DNA of 64,000 bases from Prosopocoilus inquinatus (lineage: Eukaryota; Arthropoda; Insecta; Coleoptera; Lucanidae): positions 1,488,001-1,552,000 of the forward strand of contig JAYKNF010000016.1 in NCBI GenBank assembly GCA_036172665.1. The letters are read 5' to 3'. The position numbers and the translations under genes are program-made. Shown here in pieces: positions 50,431 through 63,143 of this stretch (the stretch's first letter is position 1; each line of letters begins with the position of its first letter). The notes under the pieces were generated by a model, which was given only the letters and a program-made list of their open reading frames with translations, had not been told where the DNA came from and did not search any database.

Positions 50431-52430
50431 TAACTCTGATGTGAGATACGAAGTTCTCGGACCCAGCAGAAGCTGGAAATAGTTTTGAACGAAACAACAC
50501 GTATTAGCGTTGTTTCTGTGATGTATCTAATCGATCCTTACTTATCTATCCTGTTATTTGACGTTACGATGGACTCCAGTAACTCTGATGTGAGACACGA
50601 AGTTTTCGGACGCAGCAGAAGCTAGAAATAGTTTTGAACGAAACAACACGTATTAACGTTGTTCCTGTGTTGTATCTAATCGATCCTTACTTATCTATCA
50701 TATTATTTGACGTTACGATGGACTCCAGTAACTCTGATGTGAGATACGAAGTTCTCGGACCCAGCAGAAGCTGGAAATAGTTTTGAACGAAACAACACGT
50801 ATTAGCGTTGTTCCTGTGATGTATCTGATCGATCTTTACTTGTCTATCACGTTATTTGACGTTACGATATACTCCAGTAACTCTGATGTGAGATACGAAG
50901 TTCTCGAACGCAGCAGAAGCTGGAAATAATTTTGAACTAAACAACACGTATTAGCGTTGTTCCTGTGATGTATCTAATCGATCCTTACTTATCTATCTTG
51001 TTATTTGACGTTACGATGGACTCCAGTAACTTTGATGTGAGATACGAAGTTCTCGGACGCAGCAGAAGCTGGAAATAGTTTTGAACGAATTAACACGTGT
51101 TAGCGTTGTTCCTGTGTTGTATCTAATCGACCCTTACTTATCTATCTTGTTATTTGACGATACGATGGACTCCAGTAACTCCGATGTGAGATACGAAGTT
51201 CTCGGACGCAGCAGAAGCTGGAAATAGTTTCGAACGAAATAACACGTATTAGCTTTGTTCCTGTGTTGTATATAATCGATCCTTACCTATCTATCATATT
51301 ATTTGACGTTACGATGGACTAAAGTAACTTTGATTTGAGATACGAAGTTCTCGGACGCAGCAGAAGCTGGAAATACTTTTGAACGAAATAACACGTGTTA
51401 GCGTTGTTCCTGTGATGTATCTAATCGACCGTTACTTATCTATCTTGTTATTTGACGTTACGATGGACTCCAGTAACTCCGATGTGAGATACGAAGTTCT
51501 CGGACGCAGCAGAAGCTGGAAATAGTTTAGAACGAAATAACACGTATTAGCGTTGTTCCTGTGTTGTATCTAATCGATCCTTACTTATCTATCATATTAT
51601 TTGACGTTACGATGGACTCCAGTAACTTTGATTTGAAGTACGAAGTTCTCGGACGCAGCAGAAGCTGGAAATAGTTTTGAACGAAATAACACGTATTAGC
51701 GTTGTTCCTGTGATGTATCTAATCGATCCTTACTTATCTATATTGTTCTTTGACGTTACGATGGACTCCAGTAACTCTGATGTGAGACACGAAGTTTTCG
51801 GACGCAGCAGAAGCTAGAAATAGTTTTGAACGAAATAACACGTATTAGCGTTGTTCCTGTGATGTATCTAATCGATCCTTACTTATCTATCCTGTTATTT
51901 GACGTTACGATGGACTCCAGTAACTCTGATGTGAGACACGAAGTTTTCGGACGCAGCAGAAGCTAGAAATAGTTTTGAACGAAACAACACGTATTAGCGT
52001 TGTTCCTGTGTTGTATCTAATCGATCCTTACTTATCTATCCTGTTATTTGACGTTACGATGGACTCCAGTAACTCTGATGTGAGACACGAAGTTTTCGGA
52101 CGCAGCAGAAGCTGGAAATAGTTTTGAACGAAATAACACGTATTAGCGTTGTTCCTGTGATTTATCTAATCGATCCTTACTTATCTATCATATTATTTGA
52201 CGTTACGATGGACTCCAGTAACTCTGATGTGAGACACGAAGTTTTCGGACGCAGCAGAAGCTAGAAATAGTTTTGAACGAAATAACACGTATTAGCGTTG
52301 TTCCTGTGATGTATCTAATCGATCCTTACTTATCTATCCTGTTATTTGACGTTACGATGGACTCCAGTAACTCTGATGTGAGTCACGAAGTTTTCGGACG
52401 CAGCAGAAGCTGGAAATAGTTTTGAACGAA
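50431..52430 (+). repeat. Forward array after block 3
   Basis: From a virtual monomer start at 50,411 the array is exactly in phase for 22 monomers to 53,689. This part repeats markers from before block 3: CGATATACTCC at 50,865 against 48,865 (2,000 bp, 13 monomers plus 63), GACGATACG, GGACTAAAG and AATACTTTTG. It suggests a HOR unit that included the inverted block. No gene is seen. Confidence 0.88.
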
Positions 52431-53330
52431 ATAACACGCATTAGCGTTGTTCCTGTGATGTATCTAATCGATCCTTACTTATCTATCCTGTTATTTGACG
52501 TCACGATGGACTCCAGTAACTCTGATGAGAGACACGAAGTTTTCGGACGCAGCAGAAGCTGGAAATAGTTTTGAACGAAATAACACGTATTAGCGTTGTT
52601 CCTGTGATGTATCCAATCGATCCTTACTTATCTATCATATTATTTGACGTTACGATGGACTCCAGTAACTCTGATGTGAGACACGAAGTTTTCGGACGCA
52701 GCAGAAGCTAGAAATAGTTTTGAACGAAATAACACGTATTAGCGTTGTTCCTGTGATGTATCTAATCGATCCTTACTTATCTATCATATTATTTGACGTT
52801 ACGATGGACTCCAGTAACTCTGATGTGAGACACGAAGTTTTCGGACGCAGCAGAAGCTAGAAATAGTTTTGAACGAAATAACACGTATTAGCGTTGTTCC
52901 TGTGATGTTTCTAATCGATCCTTACTTATCTATCCTGTTATTTGACGTTACGATGGATTCCAGTAACTCTGATGTGAGACACGAAGTTTTCGGACGCAGC
53001 AGAAGCTGGAAATAGTTTTGAACGAAATAACACGTATTAGCGTTGTTCCTGTGATGTATCTAATCGATCCTTACTTATCTATCCTGTTATTTGACGTTAC
53101 GATGGACTCCAGTAACTCTGATGTGAGACACGAAGTTTTCGGACGCAGCAGAAGCTGGAAATAGTTTTGAAAGAAATAACACGTATTAGCGTTGTTCCTG
53201 TGATGTATCTAATCGATCCTTACTTATCTATCATATTATTTGACGTTACGATGGACTCCAGTAACTCTGATGTAAGACACGAAGTTTTCGGACGCAGCAG
53301 AAGCTAGAAATAGTTTTGAACGAAATAACA
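52431..53330 (+). repeat. Duplicated 900-bp segment, copy A
   Basis: This matches 54,288-55,187 at offset 1,857 bp, which is 13 monomers minus 80 bp (the 4-bp and 76-bp deletions in between). Shared rare variants are AACACGCATTAG, GACGTCACG, GATGAGAGACAC, TATCCAATCG, GATGGATTCC, TTTGAAAGAAAT and GATGTAAGAC. It ends near 53,330, where copy A reads CACATATT and copy B CACGTATT. It belongs to the GAGACAC-rich domain. Confidence 0.87.
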
Positions 53331-53688
53331 CATATTAGCGTTGTTCCTGTGATGTAAATAATCGATCCTTCCTTATCTATCTTGTTATTTGACGTTACGG
53401 TGGACTCCAGTAACTCTGATGTGAGATACGAAGTTCTCGGACGCAGCAGAAGCTGGAAATAGTTTAGAAAGAAATAACACGTATTAGCGTTGTTCCTGTG
53501 TTGTATCTAATCGATCCTTACTTATCTATCATATTATTTGACGTTACGATGGACTCCAGTAACTTTGATTTGAAGTACGAAGTTCTCGGACGCAGCAGAA
53601 GCTGGAAATAGTTTTGAACGAAATAACACGTATTAGCGTTGTTCCTGTGATGTATCTAATCGATCCTTACCTATCTATCTTGTTATTT

Positions 53689-53833
53689 GACGTAACGATG
53701 GCTGCAATTCTGATGTGAGATACGAATTTCTCGGACGCAGCAGAAGCTGGAAATAGTTTTGAACGAAACAACACGTATTAGCGTTGTTCCTGTGTTGTAT
53801 CTAATCGATCCTTACTTATCTATCATATTATTT
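53689..53833 (+). repeat. Monomer with 4-bp deletion (145 bp)
   Basis: The start reads GACGTAACGATGGCTGCAATTCTGATG where other monomers have GGACTCCAGTAATTCTG, four bases shorter with adjacent changes. The next starts confirm the loss: 53,689 to 54,281 is four monomers minus 4 bp. It is one of only three non-inversion length changes right of 40,074. Confidence 0.88.
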
Positions 53834-54280
53834 GACGTTACGATGGACTCCAGTAACTTTGATGTGAGATACGAAGTTCTCGGACGCAGCAGAAGCTGGA
53901 AATAGTTTTGAACGAAATAACACGTATTAGCGTTGTTCCTGTGATGTATCTAATCGATCCTTACTTATCTATCCCGTTATTTGACGTTACGATGGACTCC
54001 AGTAACTCTGATGTGAGACACGAAGTTTTCGGACGCAGCAGAAGCTAGAAATAGTTTTGAACGAAATAACACGTATTAGCGTTGTTCCTGTGATGTATCT
54101 AATCGATCCTTACTTATCTATCCTGTTATTTGACGTTACGATGGACTCCAGTAACTCTGATGTGAGACACGAAGTTTTCGGACGCAGCAGAAGCTGGAAA
54201 TAGTTTTGAACGAAATAACACGTATTAGCGTTGTTCCTGTGATGTATCTAATCGATCCTTACTTATCTATATTGTTCTTT

Positions 54281-54353
54281 GACGTTAATAACACGCATTA
54301 GCGTTGTTCCTGTGATGTATCTAATCGATCCTTACTTATCTATCCTGTTATTT
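54281..54353 (+). repeat. Half monomer, 73 bp, with 76-bp deletion
   Basis: GACGTTA at 54,281 is followed directly by ATAACACGCATTAG, which normally lies 84 bases into the monomer, so positions 8-83 are missing. The next GACG start is at 54,354, 73 bp on. The left side carries TATATTGTTCTTTG, otherwise seen at about 51,739; the right side is the start of the duplicated segment copied from 52,431. The lesion is thus the insertion junction of that duplication, joined out of register with almost no homology. Confidence 0.93.
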
Positions 54354-55187
54354 GACGTCACGATGGACTCCAGTAACTCTGATGAGAGACACGAAGTTTT
54401 CGGACGCAGCAGAAGCTGGAAATAGTTTTGAACGAAATAACACGTATTAGCGTTGTTCCTGTGATGTATCCAATCGATCCTTACTTATCTATCATATTAT
54501 TTGACGTTACGATGGACTCCAGTAACTCTGATGTGAGACACGAAGTTTTCGGACGCAGCAGAAGCTAGAAATAGTTTTGAACGAAATAACACGTATTAGC
54601 GTTGTTCCTGTGATGTATCTAATCGATCCTTACTTATCTATCATATTATTTGACGTTACGATGGACTCCAGTAACTCTGATGTGAGACACGAAGTTTTCG
54701 GACGCAGCAGAAGCTAGAAATAGTTTTGAACGAAATAACACGTATTAGCGTTGTTCCTGTGATGTTTCTAATCGATCCTTACTTATCTATCCTGTTATTT
54801 GACGTTACGATGGATTCCAGTAACTCTGATGTGAGACACGAAGTTTTCGGACGCAGCAGAAGCTGGAAATAGTTTTGAACGAAATAACACGTATTAGCGT
54901 TGTTCCTGTGATGTATCTAATCGATCCTTACTTATCTATCCTGTTATTTGACGTTACGATGGACTCCAGTAACTCTGATGTGAGACACGAAGTTTTCGGA
55001 CGCAGCAGAAGCTGGAAATAGTTTTGAAAGAAATAACACGTATTAGCGTTGTTCCTGTGATGTATCTAATCGATGCTTACTTATCTATCATATTATTTGA
55101 CGTTACGATGGACTCCAGTAACTCTGATGTAAGACACGAAGTTTTCGGACGCAGCAGAAGCTAGAAATAGTTTTGAACGAAATAACA
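54288..55187 (+). repeat. Duplicated 900-bp segment, copy B
   Basis: This is the second copy of 52,431-53,330. One difference is GATGCTTAC at 55,073 against GATCCTTAC. The left end is the half-monomer junction; the right end passes without a break into TGATGTTTCTAATCG and GATGGATTCC monomers. An in-register right edge together with an out-of-register left edge suggests repair that began illegitimately and ended by homology. Confidence 0.87.
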
Positions 55188-55694
55188 CGTATTAGCGTTG
55201 TTCCTGTGATGTTTCTAATCGATCCTTACTTATCTATCCTGTTATTTGACGTTACGATGGATTCCAGTAACTCTGATGTGAGACACGAAGTTTTCGGACG
55301 CAGCAGAAGCTGGAAATAGTTTTGAACGAAATAACACGTATTAGCGTTGTTCCTGTGATGTATCTAATCGATCCTTACTTATCTATCCTGTTATTTGACG
55401 TTACGATGGACTCCAGTAACTCTGATGTGAGACACGAAGTTTTCGGACGCAGCAGAAGCTAGAAATAGTTTTGAACGAAATAACACGTATTAGCGTTGTT
55501 CCTGTGATGTATCTAATCGATCCTTACTTATCTATCCTGTTATTTGACGTTACGATGGACTCCAGTAACTCTGATGTGAGACACGAAGTTTTCGGACGCA
55601 GCAGAAGCTAGAAATAGTTTTGAACGAAACAACACGTATTAGCGTTGTTCCTGTGTTGTATCTAATCGATCCTTACTTATCTATCATATTATTT
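55188..55694 (+). repeat. GAGACAC-rich forward monomers
   Basis: These are in-phase monomers of the GAGACAC type. The run GATGGATTCC (CTGG), then two GAGACAC/CTAG monomers, then AACAAC with TGTGTTG is the same order as at 48,265-48,720 and 59,725-60,180. It probably represents a short HOR of the right-hand domain. No gene is seen. Confidence 0.8.
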
Positions 55695-57333
55695 GAAGTT
55701 ACGAAGGACTCCAGTAACTCTGATGTGAGATACGAAGTTTTCGGACGCAGCAGAAGCTGGAAATAATTTTGAAAGAAACAACACGTATTAGCGTTGTTCC
55801 TGTGATGTATCTAATCGATCCTTACTTATCTATCATGTTATTTGACGTTACGATGGACTCCAGTAACTCTGATGTGAGATACCAAGTATTCGGACGCAGC
55901 GGAAGCTGGAAATAATTTTGAACGAAACAACACGTATTAGCGTTGTTCCTGTGATGTATCTAATCGATCCTTACTTATCTATCATGTTATTTGACGTTAC
56001 GATGGACTCCAGTAACTCTGATGTGAGATACGAAGTTTTCGGACGCAGCAGAAGCTGGAAATAATTTTGAATGAAACAACACGTATTAGCGTTGTTCCTG
56101 TGATGTATCTAATCGATCCTTACTTATCTATCTTGTTACTTGACGTTACGATGGACTCCAGTAACTTTGATGTGAGATACGAAGTTCTCGGACGCAGCAG
56201 AAGCTGGAAATAGTTTTGAACGAAATAGCACGTGTTAGCGTTGTTCCTGTGATGTATCTAATCGACCCTTACTTATCTATCTTGTTATTTGAGGTTACGA
56301 TGGACTCCAGTAACTCCGATGTGAGATACGAAGTTCTTGGACGCCGCAGAAGCTGGAAATAGTTTAGAACGAAATAACACGTATTAGCGTTGTTCCTGTG
56401 TTGTATCTAATCGATCCTTACTTATCTATCATACTATTTGACGTTACGATGGACTCCAGTAACTTTGATTTGAAGTACGAAGTTCTCGGACGCAGCAGAA
56501 GCTGGAAATAGTTTTGAACGAAATAACACGTGTTAGCGTTGTTCCTGTGATGTATCTAATCGATCCTTACTTATATATCTTGTTATTTGACGTTACGATG
56601 GACTCCAGTAACTCTGATGTGAGATACGAAGTTCTCGGACGCAGCAGAAGCTGGAAATAGTTTTGAACGAAACAACAAGTATTAGCGTTGTTCCTGTGAT
56701 GTATCTAATCGATCCTTACTTATCTATCCTGTTATTTGACGTTACGATGGACTCCAGTAACTCTGATGTGAGACACGAAGTTTTCGGACGCAGCAGAAGC
56801 TGGAAATAGTTTTGAACGAAACAACACGTATTAGCGTTGTTCCTGTGATGTATCTAATCGATCCTTACTTATCTATCATATTATTTGACGTTACGATGGA
56901 CTCCAGTAACTCTGATGTGAGACACGAAGTTTTCGGACGCAGCAGAAGCTAGAAATAGTTTTGAACGAAATAACACGTATTAGCGTTGTTCCTGTGATGT
57001 ATCTAATCGATCCTTACTTATCTATCCTGTTATTTGACGTTACGTTGGACTCCAGTAACTCTGATGTGAGACACGAAGTTTTCGGACGCAGCAGAAGCTG
57101 GAAATAGTTTTGAACGAAATAACACGCATTAGCGTTGTTCCTGTGATGTATCTAATCGATCCTTACTTATCTATCCTGTTATTTGACGTCACGATGGACT
57201 CCAGTAACTCTGATGAGAGACACGAAGTTTTCGGACGCAGCAGAAGCTGGAAATAGTTTTGAACGAAATAACACGTATTAGCGTTCTTCCTGTGATGTAT
57301 CTAATCGATCCTTACTTATCTATCATATTATTT
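55695..57333 (+). repeat. 11-monomer tandem duplication, copy A
   Basis: Eleven monomers (1,639 bp) are repeated immediately. Markers in order are ACGAAGGACTCC, TTTGAAAGAAAC, GATACCAAGTATTCGG with CGCAGCGG, TTTGAATGAAAC, GTTACTTG, AATAGCACG, GAGGTTACG, GGACGCCGCAG (56,340), CATACTATTTG, TATATATC, AACAAGTATT, ACGTTGGAC, GACGTCACG and GTTCTTCC. The opening reads TTTGAAGTT, in copy B TTTGACGTT. Confidence 0.9.
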
Positions 57334-58971
57334 GACGTTACGAAGGACTCCAGTAACTCTGATGTGAGATACGAAGTTTTCGGACGCAGCAGAAGCTGGA
57401 AATAATTTTGAAAGAAACAACACGTATTAGCGTTGTTCCTGTGATGTATCTAATCGATCCTTACTTATCTATCATGTTATTTGACGTTACGATGGACTCC
57501 AGTAACCCTGATGTGAGATACCAAGTATTCGGACGCAGCGGAAGCTGGAAATAATTTTGAACGAAACAACACGTATTAGCGTTGTTCCTGTGATGTATCT
57601 AATCGATCCTTACTTATCTATCATGTTATTTGACGTTACGATGGACTCCAGTAACTCTGATGTGAGATACGAAGTTTTCGGACGCAGCAGAAGCTGGAAA
57701 TAATTTTGAATGAAACAACACGTATTAGCGTTGTTCCTGTGATGTATCTAATCGATCCTTACTTATCTATCTTGTTACTTGACCTTACGATGGACTCCAG
57801 TAACTTTGATGTGAGATACGAAGTTCTCGGACGCAGCAGAAGCTGGAAAAAGTTTTGAACGAAATAGCACGTGTTAGCGTTGTTCCTGTGATGTATCTAA
57901 TCGACCCTTACTTATCTATCTTGTTATTTGAGGTTACGATGGACTCCAGTAACTCCGATGTGAGATACGAAGTTCTTGGACGCCGCAGAAGCTGGAAATA
58001 GTTTAGAACGAAATAACACGTATTAGCGTTGTTCCTGTGTTGTATCTAATCGATCCTTACTTATCTATCATACTATTTGACGTTACGATGGACTCCAGTA
58101 ACTTTGATTTGAAGTACGAAGTTCTCGGACGCAGCAGAAGCTGGAAATAGTTTTGAACGAAATAACACGTGTTAGCGTTGTTCCTGTGATGTATCTAATC
58201 GATCCTTACTTATATATCTTGTTATTTGACGTTACGATGGACTCCAGTAACTCTGATGTGAGATACGAAGTTCTCGGACGCAGCAGAAGCTGGAAATAGT
58301 TTTGAACGAAACAACAAGTATTAGCGTTGTTCCTGTGATGTATCTAATCGATCCTTACTTATCTATCCTGTTATTTGACGTTACGATGGATTCCAGTAAC
58401 TCTGATGTGAGACACGAAGTTTTCGGACGCAGCAGAAGCTGGAAATAGTTTTGAACGAAATAACACGTATTAGCGTTGTTTCTGTGATGTATCTAATCGA
58501 TCCTTACTTATCTATCCTGTTATTTGACGTTACGATGGACTCCAGTAACTCTGATGTGAGAACGAAGTTTTCGGACGCAGCAGAAGCTAGAAATAGTTTT
58601 GAACGAAATAACACGTATTAGCGTTGTTCCTGTGATGTATCTAATCGATCCTTACTTATCTATCCTGTTATTTGACGTTACGTTGGACTCCAGTAACTCT
58701 GATGTGAGACACGAAGTTTTCGGACGCAGCAGAAGCTGGAAATAGTTTTGAACGAAATAACACGCATTAGCGTTGTTCCTGTGATGTATCTAATCGATCC
58801 TTACTTATCTATCCTGTTATTTGACGTCACGATGGACTCCAGTAACTCTGATGAGAGACACGAAGTTTTCGGACGCAGCAGAAGCTGGAAATAGTTTTGA
58901 ACGAAATAACACGTATTAGCGTTCTTCCTGTGATGTATCTAATCGATCCTTACTTATCTATCATATTATTT
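57334..58971 (+). repeat. 11-monomer tandem duplication, copy B
   Basis: It follows copy A directly with the same marker order (GGACGCCGCAG at 57,979). It is 1 bp shorter because GTGAGAACG near 58,560 lacks a C. Differences cluster at about 58,380-58,600 (GATTCC, AAATAAC, TTTCTG, ATCCTG), over about two monomers, while markers on both sides still match copy A. Conversion by a neighbouring GATGGATTCC/TTTCTG series, as at 59,730-59,880, would explain this. Confidence 0.88.
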
Positions 58972-61653
58972 GACGTTACGATGGACTCCAGTAACTCTGA
59001 TGTGAGACACGAAGTTTTCGGACGCAGCAGAAGCTAGAAATAGTTTTGAACGAAATAACACGTATTAGCGTTGTTCCTGTGATGTATCTAATCGATCCTT
59101 ACTTATCTATCATATTATTTGACGTTACGTTGGACTCCAGTAACTCTGATGTGAGACACGAAGTTTTCGGACGCAGCAGAAGCTAGAAATAGTTTTGAAC
59201 GAAATAACACGTATTAGCGTTGTTCCTGTGATGTTTCTAATCGATCCTTACTTATCTATCCTGTTATTTGACGTTACGATGGATTCCAGTTACTCTGATG
59301 TGAGACACGAAGTTTTCGGACGCAGCAGAAGCTGGAAATAGTTTTGAACGAAATAACACGTATTAGCGTTGTTCCTGTGATGTATCTAATCGATCCTTAC
59401 TTATCTATCCTGTTATTTGACGTTACGATGGACTCCAGTAACTCTGATGTGAGACACGAAGTTTTCGGACGCAGCAGAAGCTGGAAATAGTTTTGAACGA
59501 AATAACACGTATTAGCGTTGTTCCTGTGATGTATCTAATCGATCCTTACTTATCTATCATATTATTTGACGTTACGATGGACTCCAGTAACTCTGATGTG
59601 AGACACGAAGTTTTCGGACGCAGCAGAAGCTAGAAATAGTTTTGAACGAAATAGCACGTATTAGCGTTGTTCCTGTGATGTTTCTAATCGATCCTTACTT
59701 ATCTATCCTGTTATTTGACGTTACGATGGATTCCAGTAACTCTGATGTGAGACACGAAGTTTTCGGACGCAGCAGAAGCTGGAAATAGTTTTGAACGAAA
59801 TAACACGTATTAGCGTTGTTTCTGTGATGTATCTAATCGATCCTTACTTATCTATCCTGTTATTTGACGTTACGATGGACTCCAGTAACTCTGATGTGAG
59901 ACACGAAGTTTTCGGACGCAGCAGAAGCTAGAAATAGTTTTGAACGAAATAACACGTATTAGCGTTGTTCCTGTGATGTATCTAATCGATCCTTACTTAT
60001 CTATCCTGTTATTTGACGTTACGATGGACTCCAGTAACTCTGATGTGAGACACGAAGTTTTCGGACGCAGCAGAAGCTAGAAATAGTTTTGAACGAAACA
60101 ACACGTATTAGCGTTGTTCCTGTGTTGTATCTAATCGATCCTTACTTATCTATCATATTATTTGACGTTACGAAGGACTCCAGTAACTCTGATGTGAGAT
60201 ACGAAGTTTTCGGACGCAGCAGAAGCTGGAAATAATTTTGAACGAAACAACACGTATTAGCGTTGTTCCTGTGATGTATCTAATCGATCCTTTCTTATCT
60301 ATCATGTTATTTGACGTTACGATGGACTCCAGTAACTCTGATGTGAGATACGAAGTTTTCGGACGCAGCAGAAGCTGGAAATAATTTTGAACGAAACAAC
60401 ACGTATTAGCGTTGTTCCTGTGATGTATCTAATCGATCCTTACTTATCTATCATGTTATTTGACGTTACGATGGACTCCAGTAACTCTGATGTGAGATAC
60501 GAAGTTTTCGGACGCAGCAGAAGCTGGAAATAATTTTGAACGAAACAACACGTATTAGCGTTGTTCCTGTGATGTATCTAATCGACCCTTACTTATCTAT
60601 CTTGTTAATTGACGATACGATGGACTCCAGTAACTCCGATGCGAGATACGAAGTTCTCGGACGCAGCAGAAGCTGGAAATAGTTTAGAACGAAATAACAC
60701 GTATTAGCGTTGTTCCTGTGTTGTATATAATCGATCCTTACTTATCTATCATATTATTTGACGTTACGATGAACTAAAGTAACTTTGATTTGAGATACGA
60801 AGTTCTCGGACGCAGCAGAAGCTGGAAATAGCTTTGAACGAAATAACACATGTTAGCGTTGTTCCTGTGTTGTATCTAATCGACCCTTACTTATCTATCT
60901 TGTTATTTGACGTTACGATGGACTCCAGTAACTCCGATGTGAGATACGAAGTTCTCGGACGCAGCAGAAGCTGGAAATAGTTTAGAACGAAATAACACGT
61001 ATTAGCGTTGTTCCTGTGTTGTATCTAATCGATCCTTACTTATCTATCATATTATTTGACGTTGCGATGGACTCCAGTAACTTTGATTTGAAGTACGAAG
61101 TTCTCGGACGCAGCAGAAGCTGGAAATAGTTTTGAACGAAATAACACGTATTAGCGTTGTTCCTGTGATGTATCTAATCGATCCTTACTTATCTATCTTG
61201 TTATTTGACGTAACGATGGACTCCAGTAACTCTGATGTGAGATACGAATTTCTCGGACGCAGCAGAAGCTGGAAATAGTTTTGAACGAAACAACACGTAT
61301 TAGCGTTGTTAATGTGTTGTATCTAATCGATCCTTACTTATCTATCATATTATTTGACGTTACGATGGACTCCAGTAACTTTGATGTGAGATACGAAGTT
61401 CTCGGAAGCAGCAGAAGCTGGAAATAGTTTTGAACGAAATAACACGTTTTAGCGTTGTTCCTGTGATGTATCTAATCGATCCTTACTTATCTATCCCGTT
61501 ATTTGACGTTACGATGGACTCCAGTAACTCTGATGTGAGACACGAAGTTTTCGGACGCAGCAGAAGCTAGAAATAGTTTTGAACGAAATAACACGTATTA
61601 TCGTTGTTCCTGTGATGTATCTAATCGATCCTTACTTATCTATCTTGTTACTT
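58972..61653 (+). repeat. Forward array between the 11-mer pair and the 5-mer HOR
   Basis: Eighteen monomers lie exactly in phase. The first half is GAGACAC-rich (GATGGATTCC near 59,280 and 59,728); the second half returns to GAGATACG monomers with AAATAATTTTG, then the TGTATATAATCG, ACTAAAG, AATAGCTTTG and GACGTAACG/ACGAATTTC series known from 46,560-47,060. That series is here not followed by an inverted block, so this may be an uninverted relative of the region that flanks blocks 2 and 3. No gene is seen. Confidence 0.82.
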
Positions 61654-62398
61654 GACGTTACGATGGACTCCAGTAACTTTGATGTGAGATACGAAGTTCT
61701 CGGACGCAGCAGAAGCTGGAAATAGTTTTGAACGAATTAACACGTGTTAGCGTTGTTCCTGTGTTGTATCTAATCGACCCTTACTTATCTATCTTGTTAT
61801 TTGACGTTACGATGGACTCCAGTAACTTTGATTTGAAGTAAGAAGTTCTCGGACGCAGCAGAAACCGGAAATAGTTTTGAACGAAATAACACGTATTAGC
61901 GTTGTTCCTGTGATGTATCTAATCGATCTTTACTTGTCTATCACGTTATTTGACGTTACGATATACTCCAGTAACTCTGATGTGAGATACGAAGTTCTCG
62001 AACGCAGCAGAAGCTGGAAATAGTTTTGAACGAAACAACACGTATTAGCGTTGTTCCTGTGATGTATCTAATCGATCCTTACTTATCTAACATGTTATTT
62101 GACGTTACGATGGACTCCAGTAACTCTGATGTGAGATACGAAGTTTTCGGACGCAGCAGAAGCTGGAAATAGTTTTGAACGAAACAACACGTATTAGCGT
62201 TGTTCCTGTGATGTATCTAATCGATCCTTACTTATCTATCATGTTATTTGACGTTACGATGGACTCCAGTAACTCTGATGTGAGATACGAAGTTCTCGGA
62301 CGCAGCAGAAGCTGGAAATAATTTTGAACGAAACAACACGTATTAGCGTTGTTCCTGTGATGTATCTAATCGATCCGTACTTATCTATCTTGTTACTT
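61654..62398 (+). repeat. 5-monomer HOR, copy A
   Basis: TTACTTGACG occurs at 61,648, 62,393 and 63,138, spacing 745 bp or five monomers. Within each unit the next monomer has GAATTAACACGTG, and a later one has TTTACTTGTC, CGATATACTCC (61,959 and 62,704) and CTCGAACGC. Copy A also contains TTTGAAGTAAGAAG and AGAAACCGG, which return ten monomers later at 63,331 as AGAAACTGG. Confidence 0.85.
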
Positions 62399-63143
62399 GA
62401 CGTTACGATGGACTCCAGTAACTTTGATGTGAGATACGAAGTTCTCGGACGCAGCAGAAGCTGGAAATAGTTTTGAACGAATTAACACGTGTTAGCGTGT
62501 TTCCTGTGATGTATCTAATCGATCCTTACTTATCTATCCTGTTATTTGACGTTACGATGGACTCCAGTAACTCTGATGTGAGATACGAAGTTCTCGGACG
62601 CAGCAGAAGCTGGAAATAGTTTTGAACGAAACAACACGTATTAGCGTTGTTCCTGTGATGTATCTAATCGATCTTTACTTGTCTATCACGTTATTTGACT
62701 TTACGATATACTCCAGTAACTCTGATGTGAGATACGAAGTTCTCGAACGCAGCAGAAGCTGGAAATAGTATTGAACGAAATAACACGAATTAGCGTTGTT
62801 CCTCTGATGTATCTAATCGATCCTTACTTATCTATCATGTTATTTGACGTTACGATGGACTCCAGTAACTCTGATGTGAGATACGAAGTTTTCGGACGCA
62901 GCAGAAGCTGGAAATAATTTTGAACGAAACAACACGTATTATCGTTGTTCCTGTGATGTATCTAATCGATCCTTACTTATCTATCATATTATTTGACGTT
63001 ACGATGGACTCCAGTAACTCTGATGTGAGATACGAAGTTTTCGGACGCAGCAGAAGCTGGAAATAATTTTGAACGAAACAACACGTATTAGCGTTGTTCC
63101 TGTGATGTATCTAATCGATCCATACTTATCTATCTTGTTACTT
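62399..63143 (+). repeat. 5-monomer HOR, copy B
   Basis: This second 745-bp unit has GAATTAACACGTG at 62,479 and CGATATACTCC at 62,704. It has GCGTGTTTCC in place of GCGTTGTTCC and lacks the AAGTAAGAAG monomer of copy A. A third, partial unit starts at 63,144. The alternation of AAGTAAGAAG suggests a 10-monomer unit made of two related 5-mers. Confidence 0.82.
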
